The translations under genes were made by a program, and so were the position numbers. Shown in pieces: positions 32,628 to 41,355 of a stretch of DNA of 64,000 nt. Each line of letters begins with the position of its first letter. Positions within the stretch are counted from its first letter, which is position 1. The notes beneath the pieces are model-generated. The model did not search any database and was not told the DNA's origin. It saw only the letters and a program-made list of their open reading frames with translations. Origin of the DNA: Lachnospiraceae bacterium (GTDB lineage: Bacteria; Bacillota; Clostridia; Lachnospirales; Lachnospiraceae); NCBI GenBank assembly GCA_022793375.1, contig JAAWCS010000007.1, forward strand, positions 18,433 through 82,432, in the 5' to 3' direction.

Positions 32628-33356
32628 ATGTCAGGACATTCCAAATTTGCCAATATTAAGCACAAAAAGGAGAAAAACGACGCGGCCAAGGGAAAGATTT
32701 TTACGGTCATCGGCCGTGAAATCGCGGTGGCGGTCAAGGAGGGCGGCGCCGACCCGGCCAACAACAGCAAACTGCGCGACGTGATTGCCAAGGCCAAGGC
32801 CAACAACATGCCCAACGATACGATTGAGCGCGGAATCAAGAAAGCGGCCGGCGATCTGGGCAGCGTCAATTACGAGAAAATCACTTACGAAGGCTACGGC
32901 CCGAGCGGCGTGGCGATTATTGTGGATACTTTGACGGACAATAAAAACCGCACGGCGGCCAATGTACGCAGCGCGTTTACCAAGGGCAACGGCAGCATCG
33001 GCACGCCGGGCTGCGTATCCTTTATGTTTGACAAAAAGGGGCAGATCATTGTGGACAAGGAGGAGTGCGAAATGGACGCCGACGAGCTGATGATGACAGC
33101 TCTAGACGCGGGGGCCGAGGACTTTTCCGAGGAGGAGGACTGCTACGAGATCTACACGGATCCCGACGAATTCAGCCAGATTCGTGAAAATCTGGAAAAG
33201 GCCGGGATTGCGATGGTCAGCGCGGAAGTGACGATGGTTCCTCAGACCTGGGTCGATCTGTCCGACGAAGAAGCGATCAAGTATCTGCAGAGGACCCTGG
33301 ATCTTCTGGAGGAGGACGACGACGTACAGGCAGTGTATCATAACTGGTCCGAATAA
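32628..33356 (+). CDS. YebC/PmpR-family protein
   Basis: 242 aa, full length. The N-terminal [22 protein letters not shown] signature region and the conserved [19 protein letters not shown] segment identify the family. Members were annotated as transcription regulators; recent work ties YebC-type proteins to translation of proline-rich stretches. AGGAGAG precedes the ATG. Confidence 0.95.
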   Translation: MSGHSKFANIKHKKEKNDAAKGKIFTVIGREIAVAVKEGGADPANNSKLRDVIAKAKANNMPNDTIERGIKKAAGDLGSVNYEKITYEGYGPSGVAIIVDTLTDNKNRTAANVRSAFTKGNGSIGTPGCVSFMFDKKGQIIVDKEECEMDADELMMTALDAGAEDFSEEEDCYEIYTDPDEFSQIRENLEKAGIAMVSAEVTMVPQTWVDLSDEEAIKYLQRTLDLLEEDDDVQAVYHNWSE

Positions 33357-33397
33357 GACCGGCCGGCATATTCATACGAAAAGTCAGGAGAAAAATC

Positions 33398-34549
33398 ATG
33401 ATCTGTATTAAGAACGGAACCATACATACGGCCGTGGACCCCACCCCTTTTAACGGCGATATCCTCATTGAAAACGGGAAAATCCGCGCAATCGGCGCCA
33501 ATCTGGATGTCCCCGGGGAGGCGGAGATTTTGGACGCCGCGGGACTTTGCGTATATCCGGGCTTTGTGGAGGCGCACTGCCATATCGGACTGGACGGCTA
33601 CGGAATCGGCTATGAGGGCATGGATTACAATGAAATGAACGACATCGTCTGCCCGCAGATGCGCGGGATCGACGGCGTAAAGGCCCTGGATCCGGCCTTT
33701 GCGATGGCCGCCGGCGCCGGCGTGACCTGTGTGGCGACCGGCCCCGGCAGCGCCAATGTGCTGGGCGGGACCTTTACGGCGATCAAGACGGTAGGCTGCC
33801 GCGTCGAAAATATGGTGGTAAAGGAAGCGGTTGCCATGAAATGCGCCTTTGGCGAAAATCCCAAGCGCTGCTATAAAGACAAGGGCAATTCGACCCGCAT
33901 GTCCACGGCGGCAAAACTGCGGGAAATGCTTTTTAAAGCAAAGGAATACGGGGAAAAACTGGCGGCGGCCGGCGGCGATGTTTCCAAGAAACCGGCGTTT
34001 GACATGAAACTGGAGGCGCTGCAGCCGGTGCTGCGGGGCGAGATGCCCTTAAAGGCCCATGCCCATGCGACGGACGATATCTTTACCGCCCTGCGCATTG
34101 CCCGGGAGTTCGGCTTAAAGATTACGCTGGAACATGTAACCGAAGGCCATCTGGTGGTGGAGGAGCTGGCGAAAGAGCAGGTGCCGATGGCAGTCGGGCC
34201 GACGCTGACGCATGCGACCAAATTTGAACTGCGCAATAAAAGCTGGACAACGCCGGGCGTACTGGCGGCGGCCGGCTGTCAGGTATCGATCATCACCGAC
34301 TCGCCGGTGATCCCGCAGCAGTATCTGCCAATGTGCGCCGGCCTGGCGGTCCAGGCGGGAATGGAGCCGTTTGCCGCTCTGCAGGCGATTACGATCAACC
34401 CGGCCCGCCATATCGGGATCGAGGACCGGGTCGGTTCGCTGGAGGTCGGCAAGGATGCCGATGTGGTGATTACGGACGGCTGCCCGTTCGAGATTTCGAC
34501 GAAGGTACACTATGTGCTGATTGACGGAAATGTGGTGAAAAAAGCCTGA
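33398..34549 (+). CDS. Amidohydrolase (imidazolonepropionase/adenine-deaminase-like)
   Basis: 383 aa. The metal-dependent amidohydrolase fold is shown by GFVEAHCHIGL (HxH), His in KAHAHATDD, His in ITLEHVTEGH and Asp in IITDSPVIPQQ, with the C-terminal INPARHIGIEDRVGSLEVGKDADVVI-type segment. Cytosolic. The substrate is unknown; similar clostridial proteins are annotated only as amidohydrolases. GGAG precedes the ATG. A strong terminator ends the transcript. Confidence 0.88.
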   Translation: MICIKNGTIHTAVDPTPFNGDILIENGKIRAIGANLDVPGEAEILDAAGLCVYPGFVEAHCHIGLDGYGIGYEGMDYNEMNDIVCPQMRGIDGVKALDPAFAMAAGAGVTCVATGPGSANVLGGTFTAIKTVGCRVENMVVKEAVAMKCAFGENPKRCYKDKGNSTRMSTAAKLREMLFKAKEYGEKLAAAGGDVSKKPAFDMKLEALQPVLRGEMPLKAHAHATDDIFTALRIAREFGLKITLEHVTEGHLVVEELAKEQVPMAVGPTLTHATKFELRNKSWTTPGVLAAAGCQVSIITDSPVIPQQYLPMCAGLAVQAGMEPFAALQAITINPARHIGIEDRVGSLEVGKDADVVITDGCPFEISTKVHYVLIDGNVVKKA

Positions 34550-34573
34550 CCGCCGCAGGCGGCAGGAAACGGG

Positions 34574-34615
34574 AACGCTGCTGCAATGCAAAACAGGTGT
34601 TGCGGCGGCGTTTTT
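34574..34615 (+). terminator. Rho-independent terminator after the amidohydrolase gene
   Basis: AACGCTGCTGCAA pairs with TTGCGGCGGCGTT (two G-T pairs), followed by TTTTT. Confidence 0.85.
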
Positions 34616-34701
34616 AAATTCTCAGACGCACGGGCGCACAGATCGTGCGGCAGGCAGAAACGCACGGTCGGCCGTATAGAAAAAAGAAGTACGAGACATA
34701 G

Positions 34702-34707
34702 TATAAT
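34702..34707 (+). promoter_or_regulatory. -10 hexamer of a candidate nfo promoter
   Basis: A perfect TATAAT lies 20 bp before the nfo start codon; no -35 consensus is recognisable at 17 bp. Confidence 0.4.
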
Positions 34708-34726
34708 GAAGTAAGGAGCGAATCGT

Positions 34727-35560
34727 ATGCTGACAATCGGATGTCATTTATCTTCTTCCAAGGGCTTTCTCCATATGGGGGAGGAAGCCGTTTCCATCGG
34801 AGCGAATACGTTCCAGTTTTTTACCCGCAATCCCCGCGGCGGCAAGGCCAAGCCCCTGGATCTTCGGGATATTGCCGCGTACCGGGAGTATGCCATGGGT
34901 CACGGCTTTCCGGTCATTTTGGCGCACGCGCCGTATACGCTGAATGCCTGCGCCAAGGAGGGGCGTACCCGGGAATTTGCCTGGGAAACGATGGCCGACG
35001 ATTTGCAGCGCATGGAGGCGGTCCCCGGCCAGATGTACAATTTCCATCCCGGCAGCCACGTCGGGCAGGGGGTGGAGACGGCAGTATCGCTGATTGCCGA
35101 ATGCCTGGACCAGGCGATGAAGCCGGGGCAGACTACTACGGTGCTGTTAGAAACGATGGCCGGCAAAGGCAGCGAGGTGGGCAGCCGCTTTGAGGAACTA
35201 AAGGCGATTTTAGAGCGCGTGCGTGAGCCGGAGCGCATGGGTGTGTGCCTGGATACCTGCCATATCTACGACGCCGGCTACGACATCAAAGACCGGCTGG
35301 AGGAGGTACTGGAGGAATTTGACCGGATTTTGGGTCTTTCGCGCCTGCGCGCCATTCACTTAAACGACAGCAAAAATCCCTTTGCCAGCCACAAGGACCG
35401 CCATGAAAAGATCGGGCAGGGGTCTTTGGGCCTGGAGACGTTTATCCGTATCATCAACCATCCGGCGCTTAGGGGGCTGCCGTTCTTTCTGGAAACACCG
35501 AACGAACTGCCCGGCTATGCGCAGGAGATTTCCCTGCTGCGGGCGTCATACAGGGAATAA
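34727..35560 (+). CDS. nfo: Endonuclease IV (AP endonuclease)
   Basis: 277 aa. TIM-barrel zinc endonuclease with metal ligands in [49 protein letters not shown] and FFLETPNE. It cleaves DNA at abasic sites. AAGGAG precedes the ATG. It is preceded by a terminator and has its own -10, so it is probably monocistronic or leads the acyltransferase genes. Confidence 0.95.
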   Translation: MLTIGCHLSSSKGFLHMGEEAVSIGANTFQFFTRNPRGGKAKPLDLRDIAAYREYAMGHGFPVILAHAPYTLNACAKEGRTREFAWETMADDLQRMEAVPGQMYNFHPGSHVGQGVETAVSLIAECLDQAMKPGQTTTVLLETMAGKGSEVGSRFEELKAILERVREPERMGVCLDTCHIYDAGYDIKDRLEEVLEEFDRILGLSRLRAIHLNDSKNPFASHKDRHEKIGQGSLGLETFIRIINHPALRGLPFFLETPNELPGYAQEISLLRASYRE

Positions 35561-35610
35561 GGCCGATAGGCGCAAAACAATGAAAAAAGAAAGGCGTATG
35601 ACAGCGATTC

Positions 35611-37107
35611 ATGATTTTCAGCAGTTTGTTATTTTTATTTCGATTTTTGCCGTTGATGCTGCTTGTTTATTTTGCTGTACCAAAAAAGGGGCGCAATGCC
35701 GTCCTTTTTTTGGGCAGCCTTCTTTTTTATGCCTGGGGCGAGCCGGTGTATGTCGTGCTGATGCTGTTTTCCACGGCGGTGGACTATATCCACGGACGGA
35801 TCATTGAGAGCGCGCGGGCGGCCGGGCGGGAAAGACGGGCCAAACGGGCGCTTCTTTCCTCGGTCGTAATCAATCTGGGGCTTTTGGGCGTGTTCAAATA
35901 TCTGGATTTTCTGATCGCGTCGGCCGGCGGCCTGCTGGGACTTTCCCTGAAAGGCTTCGGACTGCCGCTGCCGATCGGCATTTCGTTTTATACCTTCCAA
36001 ACCATGTCCTACAGCATCGATATTTACCGCGGGCAGGCCAGGGCGCAGAAAAACATAATCGATTTCGGGGCGTATGTGGCAATGTTCCCGCAATTGATCG
36101 CCGGGCCGATCGTGCGCTATCAGACCGTGGCAAAAGAGCTGAACGAAAGACGGGAGAGCGCGGAGCAATTTGCGAACGGAATCTCTTTATTTTTGGCCGG
36201 CCTGGGCAAAAAGGTGCTTTTGGCAAACGGCATCGGCCTTCTGTGGGACACGGTGGCCGCGCTGCCGGCGGCGCGTCTGACCGCGGCCACGGCCTGGCTG
36301 GGAGCGGCCGCCTTTGGCCTGCAGATTTACTTTGATTTTTCCGGCTATTCCGATATGGCAAGAGGGCTGGGGCAGATGTTCGGCTTTTCTTTTCCGCTCA
36401 ATTTTGACTACCCCTATATTTCGCGCAGCATCACGGAATTTTGGCGGCGCTGGCATATTTCCCTGGGGACTTGGTTTCGGGAATATGTGTATATCCCTCT
36501 GGGGGGCAACCGTCGGGGGCTGGCAAAGCAGCTGCGCAATATCTTAGTCGTCTGGACGCTTACCGGGATCTGGCATGGCGCGAGCTGGAATTTCCTTCTT
36601 TGGGGGCTGTACTTTGGAGTGCTGCTGGCAGTGGAAAAGGTCTTTTTGCTGAAATGGCTGGAACGCGCGCCGGGGATTGTCAGCCGCGTGTATATGCTGG
36701 CGCTGGTGCTGATCAGCTGGGTGATTTTTGCCAGTGTGGACGGCAAAGGAGGAATCGGCTACCTTAGGGCCATGGCCGGCCTGGGAGCGCTGCCGTCCGG
36801 GGCCGCGGGAATGTCTGCGGGCGCTCTGGCGGATCCGACGACCTGGTATCTGCTGCGCAATTACGGAGTGCTGCTCGCGGTGTGCCTGCTGGGGGCCACG
36901 CCGCTTCCCAAACGGATTTTTTCATATCTTCATACGAAAGCCGCCGGTCTGGCCGACAGGGAAGAAGGAGCGGGTGAGCCGGCGGCCGCAGCGGGCAGCG
37001 CAGCCTGGCAGCTTTTATGGAGCGGGGCGGGAGCGCTTTTGCTTCTTGTCTGTACGGCGTACCTGACGGATGCTTCGTACAATCCGTTTCTGTATTTCCG
37101 TTTTTGA
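35611..37107 (+). CDS. MBOAT-family O-acyltransferase (AlgI/DltB-like)
   Basis: 498 aa with about ten or more membrane helices. The MBOAT hallmarks are present: LPIGISFYTFQTMSY, MFPQLIAGPIVRY, FDFSGYSDMARGLG, SITEFWRRWHISLGTWFREY and the catalytic His in TGIWHGASWNF. Such proteins move acetyl groups across the membrane for O-acetylation of secreted polysaccharide. The start MIFSSLLFLFRFLP matches family N-termini although the ribosome-binding site is weak (AAAGG further upstream). The next gene encodes a DHHW protein, its usual partner. Confidence 0.92.
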   Translation: MIFSSLLFLFRFLPLMLLVYFAVPKKGRNAVLFLGSLLFYAWGEPVYVVLMLFSTAVDYIHGRIIESARAAGRERRAKRALLSSVVINLGLLGVFKYLDFLIASAGGLLGLSLKGFGLPLPIGISFYTFQTMSYSIDIYRGQARAQKNIIDFGAYVAMFPQLIAGPIVRYQTVAKELNERRESAEQFANGISLFLAGLGKKVLLANGIGLLWDTVAALPAARLTAATAWLGAAAFGLQIYFDFSGYSDMARGLGQMFGFSFPLNFDYPYISRSITEFWRRWHISLGTWFREYVYIPLGGNRRGLAKQLRNILVVWTLTGIWHGASWNFLLWGLYFGVLLAVEKVFLLKWLERAPGIVSRVYMLALVLISWVIFASVDGKGGIGYLRAMAGLGALPSGAAGMSAGALADPTTWYLLRNYGVLLAVCLLGATPLPKRIFSYLHTKAAGLADREEGAGEPAAAAGSAAWQLLWSGAGALLLLVCTAYLTDASYNPFLYFRF

Positions 37108-37118
37108 GGAGAAATGAA

Positions 37119-38282
37119 ATGAAAAAAAACACGGTTTGGATTTCGATTATCCTGTTTTTGTTTCTGCTGTTTGGCTGCATGCTGTGGGGACTCCTCAAAG
37201 CGGACCGGCCCTATTCCGATACGGAGAACCGCTATTTGGCGACGCGGCCGGCGTTTAGCTGGAAAGCGCTTTTTGACGGAAGTTTTACAAAAGAATACGA
37301 AGAGTATGTGGCCGACCAGTTTCCGCACAGAGACCGTCTGGTCGGCTTAAAGACCCGCATGGAGGCGCTTCTTGGCAAGACGGAGACCAAAGGCGTGTGG
37401 CTGGCCGACGACGAATACCTGATTGTAAACCATCCGGCCGGGGATTTTGAGAGCGAACAGGCGGAAAAAAACGTCCGCGCGCTGGCAAAAGCCGTCGCCT
37501 ATTATGTCAAAGAGCTGGGAGACGACCACGTAAGAGTAATGATTGTGCCGACGGCCAGCCAGGTGCTGACGGAAAAGCTCCCCCGAAACAGCCAGCCTTA
37601 CGATCAGTCGCAGTATCTGCAAAAAGTACGGACAGCCCTGGAGGAAAATGGAAGCGAGGGAACGCTGATCGACATGCCGTCGGTACTGTCCGCCCATGCG
37701 GATGAATATATTTTTTATCGGACCGATCATCACTGGACGACGCTGGGGGCCTTTTACGGGTACCGGGCCTGGGCGGAAAGCCTGGGATTTGAGCCGCTTT
37801 CAGACAGCGCGCTCAGGACCGTATCCGAAGATTTCTTCGGCACGACCTGGTCCAAACTGCACGCTCTGGGGCGGGCCGACGCAATTTCCGTCTATGATTC
37901 AAAGCGGCCGGTGGTGCTGACGCACAACCAGACGACGCAGACGGAGGGGTTTTATAACTGGGAGGCGCTAAAATGGCATGACCAGTATGCCGTGTTTTTG
38001 GGCGGCAACGACGGACTTATGGAGATCCGGCCGGCCGAAACAGAGGACGGCGGCAAAGAGGGCGCAAGCGGCCGGGTGCTGTTAATTGTCAAGGATTCGT
38101 TTGCCAACTGCTTCATCCCTTATGCCGCGGAGCATTATGAGACGATCGTGGTGGCGGATCTGCGGTATCTGAACATGAGTCTGCAGGCGCTGGCAAAACA
38201 GTATGCGGTCACCGATTTGCTGGTGCTCTACAACGTGCAGGCGTTTGCCACGGACGCGACGGTATTTAAGATCGCGCGATAA
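37119..38282 (+). CDS. DHHW-family protein (AlgJ/AlgX-like acetylation partner)
   Basis: 387 aa. One N-terminal membrane anchor (about 5-27) is followed by an extracellular SGNH-like domain. The family motif appears as YRTDHHWTTLGAFYGY, and a Ser motif is in LLIVKDSFANCFIPY. It is expected to accept the acetyl group from the MBOAT protein and transfer it to a cell-surface polymer. The ATG at 37119 is 12 bp after the MBOAT stop, with GAGGAG upstream, so the pair is an operon. No polymer synthesis gene is nearby, so the acetylated glycan is unknown. Confidence 0.9.
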   Translation: MKKNTVWISIILFLFLLFGCMLWGLLKADRPYSDTENRYLATRPAFSWKALFDGSFTKEYEEYVADQFPHRDRLVGLKTRMEALLGKTETKGVWLADDEYLIVNHPAGDFESEQAEKNVRALAKAVAYYVKELGDDHVRVMIVPTASQVLTEKLPRNSQPYDQSQYLQKVRTALEENGSEGTLIDMPSVLSAHADEYIFYRTDHHWTTLGAFYGYRAWAESLGFEPLSDSALRTVSEDFFGTTWSKLHALGRADAISVYDSKRPVVLTHNQTTQTEGFYNWEALKWHDQYAVFLGGNDGLMEIRPAETEDGGKEGASGRVLLIVKDSFANCFIPYAAEHYETIVVADLRYLNMSLQALAKQYAVTDLLVLYNVQAFATDATVFKIAR

Positions 38283-38317
38283 GAGCCGGGCACAGGCCCG
38301 GGAGGGGGAGATAAGAT

Positions 38318-39031
38318 ATGAAGGAGATACGTCTGGATAAATTTCTGGCGGATATGGGAAAGGGCTCCCGCAGCCAGGTAAAGCAGGCCCTGAAAAAAGG
38401 CCTGGTAAAAGTAAACGGCGCTGCCGTAAAAGCTCCGGAGCAGAAAATCGATCCGCAGACCGACCAGGTATCGTATGACGGGGAATTAGTATCCTACCAG
38501 CGTTTTGCCTATTATATGCTCAATAAACCGGCCGGCGTCGTGTCGGCCACGGAGGACCGAAAGGAGCGGACGGTCCTCGACCTGCTTGGCGGTGAAAAGG
38601 CCGGCGGGCTTTTTCCGGTGGGGAGACTGGACAAAGATACGGAAGGACTTTTGCTGATTACCAACGACGGCGCGCTGGCCCACCGCCTGCTGCACCCCGG
38701 AAAGCATGTGGATAAAACGTACTACGCAAAGCTGGCCGGGGAGGTAACGCCGGATATGGTACGCGCCTTTGCGCAGGGGCTTTCGATCGGGGATGAAAAA
38801 CCGACGCTTCCGGCCCGGCTGGTCGTTTTGGAGAGCGGCGCGGTGTCGACGGTGGAAATCACGATCTGCGAGGGCCGTTTCCACCAGATAAAGCGGATGG
38901 CAAAAGCCGTGGGAACGGAGGTACTGTATTTAAAACGCCTGGCAATGGGCCCGCTGCGGCTGGATCCGGCGCTTGCCGGCGGGCAGTACCGGGCGCTGTC
39001 CGAGACGGAAAAAGAGCAGCTTCTTCGCTGA
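38318..39031 (+). CDS. RsuA/RluB-family pseudouridine synthase
   Basis: 237 aa. N-terminal S4 RNA-binding domain (IRLDKFLADMGKGSRSQVKQ) and a catalytic domain with the essential Asp in FPVGRLDKDTEGLLLIT. Length and YMLNKPAGVVSA fit the RsuA 16S group, although RluB/F-type 23S specificity cannot be excluded. GGGAGGGGG precedes the ATG. Confidence 0.92.
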   Translation: MKEIRLDKFLADMGKGSRSQVKQALKKGLVKVNGAAVKAPEQKIDPQTDQVSYDGELVSYQRFAYYMLNKPAGVVSATEDRKERTVLDLLGGEKAGGLFPVGRLDKDTEGLLLITNDGALAHRLLHPGKHVDKTYYAKLAGEVTPDMVRAFAQGLSIGDEKPTLPARLVVLESGAVSTVEITICEGRFHQIKRMAKAVGTEVLYLKRLAMGPLRLDPALAGGQYRALSETEKEQLLR

Positions 39032-39058
39032 AAACATGCCGGCCGGAGCGGTTTTTCG

Positions 39059-39088
39059 TTGGACAAGGAAGGAGAAATGTATTATAAT
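39059..39088 (+). promoter_or_regulatory. Candidate promoter of the PspA/SPFH operon
   Basis: TTGGAC, 18 bp, TATAAT, ending 58 bp before the pspA-like start. Confidence 0.5.
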
Positions 39089-39146
39089 ATTCCTGACACC
39101 GGGCCGCCGCAGCGCGGTATTAGGGCAGGGAAGAAGGAATATACAG

Positions 39147-39788
39147 ATGGGAATTTTTAAACGCATATGGAACTGGCTGTGTTCCTTATTCGGCGGGGGC
39201 AAAAAGAAGGAAGCCGCCGAACTGGAACGCTGTGTAAGAACGATGCAGGAGGCGCTTGGAAACATGAAAGCACAGACAGAAGCCGTAGTGGCGGCGCAGG
39301 AGAAGCGCAGGCGGGAGATCGCCCGGTGCGAAGAGGAAATCGCCAAGATGGGCCGCTACGCCGAGAAAGCCGTGCGGGAGGACCGGGACAGCGAAGCCCG
39401 TTTCTTCCTGGAAAAGAAAGCCGGACTGGAAAAACGTCTGGCCGGCCTGACAAAGCAGCGCGATATGGCGGCCGGGTATACGTCCCAGGCCGAGCGCCTG
39501 TACCAAAAGGCCGAGAGCCAGCTGCATGAGATCACGGCCCGCAAGGACGCCGTAAAGGCCAAGATGGCGGCCGCGGAACTGGCCGAAGCCATGAACCGTC
39601 TAAACAGCGGCCAGGCCGGCTCCTCTCTGCTGTCGATGGAGGCAGATGCGCAGGCGGCCCTCGATAAGGCCGAAGCAATCGCCGAACTGGAGGGACGCGG
39701 CGCCGATTGTGACCTGCAGGCACTGATGAGCAAATACGACGAAGAAGGCGAAGATACGGGGCGACCGCTAAATGCCCCCGGACGCTGA
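39147..39788 (+). CDS. PspA/IM30-family membrane-stress protein
   Basis: 213 aa, almost entirely alpha-helical coiled coil. It begins MGIFKRIWNWLCSLFGG, an amphipathic helix as in PspA/Vipp1 for membrane binding. Heptads run from about residue 25 to 150 with AEK and KAGLEKRLAGL. Such proteins form oligomeric scaffolds on stressed membranes. AAGAAGGAA precedes the ATG. The neighbour downstream is an SPFH/zinc-ribbon protein, the same pairing as ydjF (pspA) and ydjI in Bacillus subtilis. Confidence 0.85.
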   Translation: MGIFKRIWNWLCSLFGGGKKKEAAELERCVRTMQEALGNMKAQTEAVVAAQEKRRREIARCEEEIAKMGRYAEKAVREDRDSEARFFLEKKAGLEKRLAGLTKQRDMAAGYTSQAERLYQKAESQLHEITARKDAVKAKMAAAELAEAMNRLNSGQAGSSLLSMEADAQAALDKAEAIAELEGRGADCDLQALMSKYDEEGEDTGRPLNAPGR

Positions 39789-39836
39789 CAACGGCGAAAA
39801 CGGCCGATACAATAAAGAAAACAGGAGGATGAGAGA

Positions 39837-40817
39837 ATGGGCATTTTTGGGGGCCAGCTGGCCAATGTGGTAGAATGGGAAGAGTATCGGGACGATATCC
39901 TGTTCTGGAAATGGAATAACGACGAGATCAAGAAAGGCAGCAAGCTGATTATCCGCCAGGGCCAGGACGCGATTTTCATGGCCAACGGCAAAGTAGAAGG
40001 CGTATTTTGCGACGAAGGAAGCTACGACATCGAATCGCAGATCATTCCCTTCCTCAGCACCCTGAAGGGCTTCAAATTCGGCTTTAACTCCGGCATGCGG
40101 GCCGAAGTACTCTTTATCAACACCAAAGAAGTACCGATGAAATGGGGCACCAAGAACGCCATCAACCTGCCCGCGCCCGGCCTGCCCGGCGGCCTGCCGA
40201 TCCGCGCCTTCGGTACATACAACTGCTTCGTAGCCGACCACGCAGTGCTGATCGAAAAGATCGCCGGCGTAAAAAAACAGTTTGCCGTCGGCGATGTCCG
40301 CGAGCGCGTCGATTCGATGGTGAGCCAGCTTCTGATGAAGTGGATCAGCCGCGAAGGAAAAGACATGTTCAACCTGCAGGCCAATGCCTTTGACATTGCC
40401 AGAGGACTTTGCGAGGATCTTGACATGGAAATGCGAAAAATCGGCATTGGCATCACCGATTTCGTGATTTCCAGCGTATCCTATCCCGAAGAAGTAACCA
40501 AAATGCAGACCAAAGCCGCCGCGCAGAGCATGGTCGGCGACATGAACCGCTACCAGCAGATGAGCATGTTAGATTCCATGAGCCGCGGCGGAAGCGGCGG
40601 CCGAGGCGGCAGTGTGGCAACTGATATGATGCAAATGCAGATGGGCATGGCCATGGGCCAGCAAATGATGAACCAAATGAACCCCATGAGCCAACCCAAC
40701 CAAACCGTCCAGCCCAGCCAACCCACCCAGGGCGGCGGCATGAACTTCTGCCCCAACTGCGGCACCAAAGCCGCCGGCGCCAAGTTCTGCCCCAACTGCG
40801 GTACCAAACTAGGGTAA
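39837..40817 (+). CDS. SPFH domain protein with C-terminal zinc ribbon (YdjI-like)
   Basis: 326 aa. Residues about 1-240 form the SPFH/virion-core-like domain (DDILFWKWNNDEIKKGSKL, VVKEVPMKWGT-type segment, FVISSVSYPEEV). A Gly/Met/Gln-rich low-complexity stretch (about 245-300) follows, then a double CPNCG zinc ribbon (FCPNCGTKAAGAKFCPNCG). In Bacillus, YdjI recruits PspA to the membrane in envelope stress. The gene is 48 bp after the PspA gene with AGGAGG upstream and ends at a perfect terminator. Confidence 0.88.
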   Translation: MGIFGGQLANVVEWEEYRDDILFWKWNNDEIKKGSKLIIRQGQDAIFMANGKVEGVFCDEGSYDIESQIIPFLSTLKGFKFGFNSGMRAEVLFINTKEVPMKWGTKNAINLPAPGLPGGLPIRAFGTYNCFVADHAVLIEKIAGVKKQFAVGDVRERVDSMVSQLLMKWISREGKDMFNLQANAFDIARGLCEDLDMEMRKIGIGITDFVISSVSYPEEVTKMQTKAAAQSMVGDMNRYQQMSMLDSMSRGGSGGRGGSVATDMMQMQMGMAMGQQMMNQMNPMSQPNQTVQPSQPTQGGGMNFCPNCGTKAAGAKFCPNCGTKLG

Positions 40818-40860
40818 AACTTTTAGAGACATAATTAGTGAAATATTTATAAAGAATCAA

Positions 40861-40909
40861 AATGGCAGCTGTCCCCCCTCACAAGAGCCCACGACAGCCG
40901 CCATTTTTT
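40861..40909 (+). terminator. Rho-independent terminator of the PspA/SPFH operon
   Basis: AATGGCAGCTGTC pairs with GACAGCCGCCATT, followed by a run of T. Confidence 0.9.
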
Positions 40910-41010
40910 CGATAAGCGCCCTCTCCCCAATCTTCATCGCCGCTACCAAACCGAAAACCGCCCCTACTGCGACTTACGGTGCGGCCATTTTTGCCAAGGG
41001 AAAGGCAACA

Positions 41011-41159
41011 GCCCGGTTTCTGGGGCCTGTCCTGAACGGACTCTTTCCAAACGCCGGCCCTTGGTGAGCGCAAGCCGCAGGCGAAGCGCGAACCTAGTGC
41101 CGCTGCGTTTGGAACGAAGCGAGAGCGGGTCTGAGAAGGCCAGGCCCCAGGAACCGGGC
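41011..41159. ncRNA. Highly structured 149-nt intergenic element (candidate ncRNA or dispersed hairpin element)
   Basis: Nested helices can be traced by eye. GCCCGGTTTCTGGGGCCTG (41011-41029) pairs with 41141-41159 with one mismatch. An asymmetric internal loop separates this from TCCAAACGC / GCGTTTGGA, then CGGC / GCCG, GGT / ACC, a tandem GA/GA mismatch, GCGC / GCGC and a GCC-GCA-GGC tip. Layered helices with sheared-type GA pairs are more RNA-like than random. It lies between the SPFH terminator and the hydrogenase operon. No T-run follows on either strand. Strand and transcription are unknown. Confidence 0.5.
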
Positions 41160-41355
41160 GTCCCGTTCCCTCCCCTAAAAAAATCGCCCCACCCCCCAAA
41201 TTTATGTTATCTTCTAGATTATGCTTGCAATCTTCCCCCTTTTCCTGGATAATAATAAAAGAGAGAACGGTATACGCACGACCTTACCCGGAGGCTCCTT
41301 ATCTGTGAGGACGCTTCGCGGCTAAGAATACAAAACCAAGAAATGGGGGATTGCA
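41160..41355 (+). promoter_or_regulatory. Leader/promoter region of the hydrogenase operon
   Basis: This stretch is noncoding. The best promoter-like match is TTGCAA at 41224 with GATAATAAT about 19 bp later, which is weak. No clear inverted repeat of Rex type was recognised. The preceding 40910-41010 holds nothing recognisable. Confidence 0.3.

Noticed and set aside
40879..41199. 106-codon minus-strand reading frame across the structured element
   Set aside because: Composition follows the inverted repeat, there is no ribosome-binding site and no family similarity; the DNA is better explained as a folded noncoding element.
41160..41355. Rex operator in front of the hydrogenase operon
   Set aside because: I looked for a TTGT...ACAA-type inverted repeat near the promoter and found none convincing. 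Control by Rex remains biologically plausible but is not supported here.
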